A stretch of 64,000 nucleotides of DNA from Granulicella cerasi (GTDB taxonomy: Bacteria; Acidobacteriota; Terriglobia; Terriglobales; Acidobacteriaceae). The notes beneath the pieces were generated by a model that was not told where the DNA came from, did no database searches, and saw only the letters and a list, made by a program, of their open reading frames with translations. The stretch is from assembly GCF_025685575.1 (NCBI RefSeq), contig NZ_JAGSYD010000001.1:251852-315851 (forward strand). The letters are read 5' to 3'. Shown one piece after another: positions 57,736 to 64,000 of the stretch; positions within the stretch are counted from its first letter, which is position 1, and each line of letters opens with the position of its first letter. The position numbers and the translations under genes are program-made.

Positions 57736-58962
57736 TCAGAGCGAAAGGCCGCCGCGGAAGATGCGGTTCCAGGCCGAGGTCTCTCCCGCTGCGGGCAGCG
57801 GAGCGGTGGTGTCCGACGAAACGACCACGCAGTTGCGCCCCCGCGACTTCGCTCCGTAGAGCGCGGCGTCGGCGCGCTGCAACAGGTCGTGCCACACGAC
57901 CTCGCCGGGCAGCAACAGGCTTACGCCGATCGAAGCCGTGATCGTGATGCGATTGGCGCCGCTGTAGAGCTCGAGGCTTTCAATCAACTCGCGTAGGCCG
58001 TCGGCCTTATCTTTCGCGCGCTCGAGGTCGCAGTTCTCCAGCAGGACCGCGAACTCCTCGCCACCGATGCGCGCGGCGAGCTTCTCGTTCGATAACGCGC
58101 CTCGCAGCGCTCCTCCGACGAGCTTCAACGACTGATCGCCACAGCTATGACCCCAGCGATCGTTCAGAGCCTTGAAGTCATCGAGGTCGATCATCAACAG
58201 CGCGAGCGACTGGTCTCGCGTTACCGCGTGGTCGACTGAAATCTGCGCCTGTTCTTCGAAAGCGCGGCGGTTATGCAGCCCGGTGAGCACATCGCGACGC
58301 GTCTCCTCGAGCAGGCGCGTGTTGTTGTCCATCACATAGAGCGAAACGAAGCTGAGCTGGAGTGCAAGCGAGCAAACCGTTGCCGCGGAGCGCAGGAAGT
58401 CCAGCAGCCACATCGTGTACGGCGTCAGCGCTCCCAGCTTGATCACCGGGAAAAGCATGAGCAGAATCGCCAGCATCACTACGATCACGGCGGAAATGCG
58501 GGTGGTCTTGCGCAGCGCACGTACGCGCGGACGCCAGAACATCCAACCGCACCACAGCAGAATGGCGCAGGTCACTCCACGCAGCAGCGCAAAGATAGGG
58601 AATGCCGCCTTCCCCGGCACCAGCAGCGCGAGGCCACACACACCCAACAACAGCAACACCTTCATGCGAGCGTGACGCACAGGGCGACGCTCACAGAACC
58701 AGTACACCCCGATCGACATCAGCGCATACGAGAGCAACACCCAGGCCGAGATGCGGACATCCCAGATCGGCGACTCATTGCGCGCATGCCACAGCCGAAA
58801 CGTCGTCGACGTGAGCAGCATGAACGAGGATGCCGAGAACCACTTCATCCCGCGCGCACGCCGGTCTACGCAGGCAATGATGCCTACGGCGAGCGCAAAA
58901 ACGAGATTGATGGTGGAAGCTGCGAGAAACAGATGCAGCGGGTCCAGTTGCCACGAGCGCAT
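57736..58962 (-). CDS. Membrane diguanylate cyclase (GGDEF)
   Basis: Makes cyclic di-GMP; about 408 residues from ATG 58962 (AGGTG just upstream). Residues 1-210 have about six membrane helices forming an unclassified sensor (FLAASTINLVFALAVGIIA, AAFPIFALLRGVTCAILLW, VIVVMLAILLMLFPVIKLG). The GGDEF domain starts RRDVLTGLHNRRAF and has the active site ARIGGEEFAVLLEN, so it should be active. No RxxD inhibitory site precedes it at the usual distance (LSNEKLAAR), so c-di-GMP feedback through that site is unlikely. Converges with murQ. Confidence 0.93.
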   Translation of the reverse strand: MRSWQLDPLHLFLAASTINLVFALAVGIIACVDRRARGMKWFSASSFMLLTSTTFRLWHARNESPIWDVRISAWVLLSYALMSIGVYWFCERRPVRHARMKVLLLLGVCGLALLVPGKAAFPIFALLRGVTCAILLWCGWMFWRPRVRALRKTTRISAVIVVMLAILLMLFPVIKLGALTPYTMWLLDFLRSAATVCSLALQLSFVSLYVMDNNTRLLEETRRDVLTGLHNRRAFEEQAQISVDHAVTRDQSLALLMIDLDDFKALNDRWGHSCGDQSLKLVGGALRGALSNEKLAARIGGEEFAVLLENCDLERAKDKADGLRELIESLELYSGANRITITASIGVSLLLPGEVVWHDLLQRADAALYGAKSRGRNCVVVSSDTTAPLPAAGETSAWNRIFRGGLSL

Positions 58963-59168
58963 TCGACACCTGTGTATCCCGGAGTCGCGTGCAAGTGACC
59001 GGAGGGAAGAGTTCTCCAAGACGGAGACATAAGTGATGCAGTGCTACTCATCCTACGACAGCTAGGCCGGGATGCGACATGAAATGACACAGGAATTCAA
59101 AGATATCGAAAGTGGGTATCTCTTCCGGGAAAAGAGAAGAAGCCGGATATCTCTGTAGCTCGAAAGAA

Positions 59169-60620
59169 CTAGTAGGCGCGGCGATACATGCGCGAGATGC
59201 GATCGTGCCAGCCGAGGCGGTCACCATCCATCAACACCCATGCAAAACCCAGCCCCAGCGGACAGGCCGCCAGCAGATTGGCGCCAATACGGCGACGAAT
59301 CGCCTTGCGCGACGGATAGTCGTCGCCAAAGGTGCAGAGAGCGATACGTGCGTAGCGCATACCGGGCGTTGCGTCCGTAAAGGTCGAAAAAAGGAACTGA
59401 TAGCCGAGGTAGAAAACCGCGAGAACAACCGCAGAAAATCCCGCCAGCAGAGTAGGCTTCAACTCCGTCAGACTAGGTCCAACAAAGTAGCTGACCATAC
59501 CGGCGAAGAGTACAAAACTCGTCGCAATGTAGAGTGCGTCTACCGCAACGGCCATCGCGCGGCGCTCCAGCGAAGCCGGCTGCGGCTGAAAGGTCAACTG
59601 CGCCTGAGCTTCTTCGGGCGTGTGCTGCGGCATGGGCGCGGCGCTGTCCAGCACGACGCTCTGCCATTCGGCAGCACCATGCCAGTCGCGCACCGGCTCC
59701 GGCTCGTACGAAACCTGCTCGGCTTCTACCTCGAAGATGCGAAGCTGCGGCTCGGCCGGCGACTCGTCGACCAGCGGCCCTTCTGCCAGACGCGGGCGTG
59801 CCTTGCGCGGCGCAATCAACTGGCGCGGAAACTCGATGATGTTGGCCGGGATCGGCGTGGCGTCCAGTGTCATCGGAGCGAACTCCGGTGCCTGACGGAA
59901 GGCGATCTCGTCTTCGAGGTCAGCGAGTTCGTCGGTGTCTTGCTCGACGACATGCTGAATGCGCGCGCCTTCAAACTTCTGCTGCGCCAGGCCCTCGTGC
60001 ATCTTCACCGATACGCCCGGAACCGGCTTGTGCGGCTGCGGCTCAGGAGCCAGCTCGACGATCGACAGCCCCGTCGGCTCGGCGATCAGTTCCCTCGCAC
60101 CCAGCACGATGTCAGCCAGCTCATGCGCGAGTTCGCTGCGCACCTCCGCGCGCGTCGGCTCAGGAGCAGCTTCCATCACCCGTCGCGGCGACTCCACGAG
60201 CATCGGCTCAGGGCGATCGTCATAGGTGGCCAGCTCGTCCAGCAGCTTCTGCTGGGCTTCGGCGACGGCGCGCATGGTGCGGGCAGCCACTTCCGCTTCG
60301 GCCTGCGCCTGCTGCAGCGCACGCTCGGCTTCGGCGGCGAGAAATTCACGGTAGCTCTGGCTCTGCTGATAGCGGGCAGCGACGGCGTCGCGCACCTTGG
60401 AGGCGCCACGACGGCTTTCCTTGCGGGTCTGCTCGGCCTGCGCCATCGCGCGGGCTTCGCGAGCCTCAATGGAGGCCTGCTCGGCGGCGCGGCGATTGCG
60501 GTGAGCGGCCAGACGTTCGGCCACGGCGGATTTCAGCGGACTTGCCGCTCCACCTTCCGTGCCGGTACGCAAATATTGGCTTTCGTCGGCCATCTCTTCG
60601 CGCTGCGCTGCTCCGCCCAT
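59169..60620 (-). CDS. RDD-domain membrane protein with long N-terminal coiled coil
   Basis: About 483 residues. The N-terminal 110 residues are Glu/Ala/Arg-rich coiled coil (AAEQASIEAREARAMAQAE), followed by a Pro/Glu-rich cytoplasmic region of about 200. The C-terminal 140 residues are an RDD domain: SLERRAMAVAVDALYIATSF, DATPGMRYARIALC and GLGFAWVLMDGDRLGWHDRI (quoted as GDRLGWHDRISRMY) with three to four membrane helices. The long soluble N-terminus is unusual for RDD proteins. ATG 60620 chosen with AGGTGAG upstream; MADES (60593) is the alternative. Divergent from lptD. Confidence 0.87.
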   Translation of the reverse strand: MGGAAQREEMADESQYLRTGTEGGAASPLKSAVAERLAAHRNRRAAEQASIEAREARAMAQAEQTRKESRRGASKVRDAVAARYQQSQSYREFLAAEAERALQQAQAEAEVAARTMRAVAEAQQKLLDELATYDDRPEPMLVESPRRVMEAAPEPTRAEVRSELAHELADIVLGARELIAEPTGLSIVELAPEPQPHKPVPGVSVKMHEGLAQQKFEGARIQHVVEQDTDELADLEDEIAFRQAPEFAPMTLDATPIPANIIEFPRQLIAPRKARPRLAEGPLVDESPAEPQLRIFEVEAEQVSYEPEPVRDWHGAAEWQSVVLDSAAPMPQHTPEEAQAQLTFQPQPASLERRAMAVAVDALYIATSFVLFAGMVSYFVGPSLTELKPTLLAGFSAVVLAVFYLGYQFLFSTFTDATPGMRYARIALCTFGDDYPSRKAIRRRIGANLLAACPLGLGFAWVLMDGDRLGWHDRISRMYRRAY

Positions 60621-60687
60621 GCTCACCTGTGTGCTCCCTAGCCCGCTTGTCCCACCGCGTTGGTGCGCGATGGGCTAATCTCAATCA

Positions 60688-63414
60688 GTGGTCCGTTTGC
60701 TTCCAACTTTGCCTTCGAGTGCACGTCGCGTCAGCGGTCGTCGCCTCGTCTCAAACGGAGTGCTGTTCCTCATAAGTACCATCGCGGCGTCCGGGTTTCA
60801 TCAACATCTCGATGCACAAGAGGTGACGAAATCGGCACCTCCTCCCGTAACCGATGCGATAACGCCGCAGCAGCCCTCCGCAGAACTGCCTGATCTCAAC
60901 GAGATACCCCGCGCTGTGCCCTTCGTGCGGACGCTCACACCCGAGGACAAGGCCGTCTTCGAGAGCGATACGCAGTCGCGCCACGGCGACCTAGTCCTGC
61001 TTGCCGGCAATGTCGAGATCAAGTACCACGGCCGCACCCTGCGCGCCGACTCCGTGACCTACAACGTCGCCACCGGCCAGATGACCGCCGACGGACACGT
61101 GCACGTCACCAGCGATGAAAACGACGAGAGCCTGACCGCGACCCACGGCAGCTACAACCTGAAGACCGGCCTCGGCCGCTTCTACGAAGTCAGCGGCTCG
61201 GTCGGAATGCGCGGCGGAGCTTCGACCGCCGGCTCCACGCCCACGGCGTTCCTCTTCAAGGGCAAGATGGTGGTCAAGAGCGCTCCCACGCGCTACGACG
61301 TCTACGACGGCTGGGTGACGAGCTGCGAGCTGCCCAAGCCTGACTGGGAGCTCAGCTCGCACCACATCTGGATGGACGGCGAACGCGCCGCGGCCTCCAA
61401 CACGACCTTCCGGCTGATCAACGTGCCGGTGCTCTTTCTGCCCTACGTAACGCACCCGACGGACATGACCGCGCGCCAGAGCGGGCTGCTCGTACCGGTG
61501 ATCAGCCAGTCGTCCACGAAGGGCATCGTCATCGGCGAGGGGGCCTACATCGTGCTCGGCCGCTCGGCAGACCTCACCGCGGGCTTTGAGTACTTCTCCT
61601 CGCGCGGCTTCTCCGAGTTCGGCACCTTCCGCTACAAGGGTCGCGGCATGGACTTCGCCAGCGCGCACTTCTCTGCCCTGCAGGACCGCGGCTACTACGA
61701 CAACTACAACCACTACATCAACCAGGGTGGCGAAGACGTCACCGCCGCCTTCCGCCGCGACTTCAACGCGAAGTGGCGCGGCGTGGGTGAAGCCGAGTAC
61801 CTCAGCTCGTACATCTATCGCGAGGCGTTCAACAACAACTTCAACCAGGCCGTCAGCTCCGATATCACTTCGCTGATGTATCTCTCGCGCACCTCGAACG
61901 GCTACGTTGCCGACGCGCGCTTCGAACGCTATCAGGGCCTGAAGCGCGTGTCATACATCAACACCGCGGGCGTGACGATTCCCGGCGAAGAAGTACGCAT
62001 CTTCCACGCGCCACAGTTCGAGTTCAACTCGATCGATCACCACATCGCCAACACGCCGCTGCTCTGGAAGGTGAACTCCTCCTTCGGCGGCCTGAAGCGC
62101 ATTCAGCCCAACTTCACCGATCACGGCGTCGTGCAGCGCTTCGACCTCTCCGGTGAACTTGCAGCGCCGTTCCACGCTGAGGGCTGGAACGGTACGGCTT
62201 CGGTCATCGCCCGCGAAACGGTCTATAGCCACAGCCGCAAGTCTCCCTACGGCGCGGCGGCCACGCCGGTGGAGTTGAACGATCCCGTCAACCGCGCTTC
62301 GCTGGAGATGAAGGTCGACCTGCGTCCGCCAGCGATCGAACGAACCTTTGAAGTTCCCGAGAAGCTGCAGAAGTTCTTCGGCACCGAGATGCGCCACACC
62401 GTCGAGCCGGAGATCCAATATCGCAACGTGCGCGGCATCGACAACTTCCTCTCGATCCTCCGCTTCGATGATGTGGACCTCGCCGCGAACACCGACGAAC
62501 TCGAGTACGGCCTGACGCAGCATCTCTACTTCCGCCCGCGTCCGAAGAAGGACGCCAAGCCCGTCTCGCCCGAGTGCGAAGCCGAGCAGGAGAAGCTGGA
62601 CGCAGAGGGCACGCCCTCTGCCTTCGCCGATGCTGCAGGCGACTCCTTCCTGCCGACCAACGATGGCAACGGCATCGCCTCTGCGGATGACACCGCAGCC
62701 GCACCGCCACTGCGCTCGCACCACGGACACAACAACTGCGCCGTGCAGAAGCCGCAACAGCAGGAATGGTTCTCGTGGAAGCTTGCGCAGAAGCACTTCT
62801 TCGACCCCACCTTCGGTGGCGCGGTCATCAACAGCCGCCGCAACGTCTTCGACTCCACGCTCTCGCTCTCCGGCATCGCGTTCCTCACCGAAGCTCGCGA
62901 CATTTCGCCGCTCATCTCGCGCATGAGGCTGCGCACCTCGTCACACACCGACATCGCGTGGGACTTCGATCTCGACCCCGGTGCGAAGCGCTTCACCAGC
63001 TCGAACGTGTACATCGATGCGCATGAAGGCCAGTGGTTCGGCGGCCTCTCCTTTGCAGACCTCAACGCACCCGGTCGCTTTTACTCCATCCAGATCAACT
63101 CGACGAACAACACCGGCACGCTCACCTCATCGGCGAACTCCACCTTTGCGCAGATGCGCGTGCTGGGCGGCTATGGCACGCCGACGAAGCCCGGCTTCTC
63201 CGCCGCGGCCAACGCAGGACTCGACCTGCGACTCGACAGCCTGCAGTACGGCTCGCTGCAGACGAACTACAACTGGAACTGCTGCGGCGTCTCCGTGGAA
63301 TATCGCAAATACGAACTCGGCTCGACGCGTAACGAAGGCGTCTTCCGCTTCTCCTTCACGCTGATCAACATCGGCACGGCGGGCAATCTGCGGCGGCAGG
63401 AACGCATCTTCTAG
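60688..63414 (+). CDS. lptD: LPS-assembly outer-membrane protein LptD
   Basis: Inserts LPS into the outer leaflet with LptE; 908 residues. A GTG start and signal-like region (RRLVSNGVLFLISTIAASG) precede the OstA beta-jellyroll (GDLVLLAGNVEIKYHGRTLR, VTYNVATGQMTADGHVHVT). Then comes the barrel domain with VPVLFLPYVTHPTD, RQSGLLVPVISQSSTKG, VLGRSADLTAGFEYFSSRGF and a beta-rich C-terminus ending in CCGVSVEYRKYELGS and a final strand FRFSFTLINIG. Two nearby Cys (CC) and earlier Cys could provide the disulfides used in E. coli. Length normal for acidobacteria. Confidence 0.94.
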   Translation: MVRLLPTLPSSARRVSGRRLVSNGVLFLISTIAASGFHQHLDAQEVTKSAPPPVTDAITPQQPSAELPDLNEIPRAVPFVRTLTPEDKAVFESDTQSRHGDLVLLAGNVEIKYHGRTLRADSVTYNVATGQMTADGHVHVTSDENDESLTATHGSYNLKTGLGRFYEVSGSVGMRGGASTAGSTPTAFLFKGKMVVKSAPTRYDVYDGWVTSCELPKPDWELSSHHIWMDGERAAASNTTFRLINVPVLFLPYVTHPTDMTARQSGLLVPVISQSSTKGIVIGEGAYIVLGRSADLTAGFEYFSSRGFSEFGTFRYKGRGMDFASAHFSALQDRGYYDNYNHYINQGGEDVTAAFRRDFNAKWRGVGEAEYLSSYIYREAFNNNFNQAVSSDITSLMYLSRTSNGYVADARFERYQGLKRVSYINTAGVTIPGEEVRIFHAPQFEFNSIDHHIANTPLLWKVNSSFGGLKRIQPNFTDHGVVQRFDLSGELAAPFHAEGWNGTASVIARETVYSHSRKSPYGAAATPVELNDPVNRASLEMKVDLRPPAIERTFEVPEKLQKFFGTEMRHTVEPEIQYRNVRGIDNFLSILRFDDVDLAANTDELEYGLTQHLYFRPRPKKDAKPVSPECEAEQEKLDAEGTPSAFADAAGDSFLPTNDGNGIASADDTAAAPPLRSHHGHNNCAVQKPQQQEWFSWKLAQKHFFDPTFGGAVINSRRNVFDSTLSLSGIAFLTEARDISPLISRMRLRTSSHTDIAWDFDLDPGAKRFTSSNVYIDAHEGQWFGGLSFADLNAPGRFYSIQINSTNNTGTLTSSANSTFAQMRVLGGYGTPTKPGFSAAANAGLDLRLDSLQYGSLQTNYNWNCCGVSVEYRKYELGSTRNEGVFRFSFTLINIGTAGNLRRQERIF

Positions 63415-63448
63415 CACCCGCACGAACGCATCTCGTACGCGCACGAAC

Positions 63449-63487
63449 GGGTGCCCCAGGTCTCGCCTTTGAGACCTGGGTTTGCAG
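63449..63487 (+). repeat. REP-like palindrome, class 1
   Basis: GGGTGCCCCAGGTCTCG, CCTTT, GAGACCTGGG, TTTGCAG. The preceding 40 bases hold three CGCACGAACG-like repeats, as in the spacer of the half-element arrays. Confidence 0.88.
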
Positions 63488-63534
63488 AGAACTCCCGGGA
63501 AGCCACCCCCACTTCCGCAAGCCGCAATGCTGTA

Positions 63535-64000
63535 ATGAAGACAGTGAAGAGTTGGATTGAAATCTCCCGAGCGGCACTCGCGACGAACTTCGCAGCGATC
63601 CGCGAGGTCGTCGGCGCAGACGTTGAAGTGCTGCCCGTCGTGAAGGCCGACGCCTATGGCCACGGCGCCGCCGGCGTGGCTGCGGCGCTCGTCGAGGCAG
63701 GCTCGCAGTGGCTCGGTGTGACCGACACCGAAGAAGGCCTGCAGGTACGCGAGACCGTGGGAGCTGCTACGCAATTGCTCGCGATGGTGGGCATGGAAGC
63801 CGAGGACGCCGACACGATCGTCATGGCCAACCTCACACCGTGCATCTGGACCGCCGCGCATGTGCAATGGCTCGAAGAGGCCGCGACCGCACAACAAGGC
63901 GACGTGCGCGTTCATCTCGAAGTCGAAACCGGAATGGCACGGCAAGGCGCTGCCCCGGGCGAAGAGCTCCGCGAGGTACTGCAGGCGTTGCAGCAAGCGA
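63535..64000 (+). CDS. alr: Alanine racemase, N-terminal fragment
   Basis: Makes D-alanine for peptidoglycan; about 155 residues visible before the right edge. The PLP-binding motif VVKADAYGHGAAGVA with the catalytic Lys is complete, preceded by WIEISRAALATNFAAIREVV. Further strips are VHLEVETGMARQG and a leading acidic loop GVTDTEEGLQV. Start ATG 63535 (or GTG 63544). The catalytic Tyr of the C-terminal domain is outside the window. Confidence 0.95.
   Translation, partial: MKTVKSWIEISRAALATNFAAIREVVGADVEVLPVVKADAYGHGAAGVAAALVEAGSQWLGVTDTEEGLQVRETVGAATQLLAMVGMEAEDADTIVMANLTPCIWTAAHVQWLEEAATAQQGDVRVHLEVETGMARQGAAPGEELREVLQALQQA

Overview
The window looks like a piece of an Acidobacteriota chromosome, most likely a Terriglobia-type soil bacterium (Edaphobacter, Granulicella or Terriglobus-like). 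This is inferred from GC-rich coding sequence, a Gram-negative envelope gene set (lpxA, fabZ, lpxI, lptD, an RND pump), secreted proteins of a style common in that phylum, and frequent TTG/GTG starts. There is no prophage, integron, CRISPR array, rRNA or tRNA that I can see. Almost all of it is ordinary chromosomal coding sequence on both strands.

Layout. 1-5 kb: RND multidrug efflux operon (adaptor, permease, start of a second permease), minus strand. 5.2-7.9 kb: HAD-UbiA fusion and pheS. 8-12.4 kb: MHYT sensor kinase, then a minus-strand group with a decarboxylase-like amidohydrolase, a Tat-exported M19 dipeptidase and a YceI protein. 12.6-15.8 kb: pheT, a coiled-coil ZapB-like protein and zapA. 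16.3-24.5 kb: yceH, a phospholipase C-like protein, an FAD oxidoreductase, tyrS, small DUF genes, prmC and a DUF3050 protein. 24.9-32.3 kb: a receiver domain fused to a histone-H1-like tail, an M13 peptidase, infC with a probable ATT start, a REP-associated tyrosine transposase (RAYT), a LysM lytic transglycosylase and a second histone-H1-like protein. 32.4-40 kb: peroxiredoxin, the lipid A genes fabZ-lpxA-lpxI interrupted by a higBA-like toxin-antitoxin pair, an SDR, a DoxX-like protein, an MmcQ/YjbR protein and a GNAT protein. 40-44.6 kb: two paralogous large lipoproteins. 45-51 kb: RlmI-like methyltransferase, prfA and several secreted proteins of unknown function. 51-64 kb: ATP-dependent DNA ligase, DUF882 protein, an unknown membrane-anchored protein, MFS exporter, murQ, diguanylate cyclase, RDD protein, lptD and the start of alr.

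The most distinctive system is a set of about twenty dispersed intergenic palindromes. Most share the half-site GGGTGCCCCA next to one of three different stem arms. One RAYT gene at 28.6 kb is bracketed by inverted copies of the commonest class, so it is the probable mobiliser. A second, unrelated composite palindrome family has two copies (16.0 and 35.6 kb). The other strong candidate for follow-up is the toxin-antitoxin pair inside the lipid A gene string: it carries its own promoter with a 19-bp operator-like palindrome, and the antitoxin stop overlaps the lpxI start.

All assignments come from reading sequence and motifs. No database search was possible, so family names without a visible catalytic motif are tentative.
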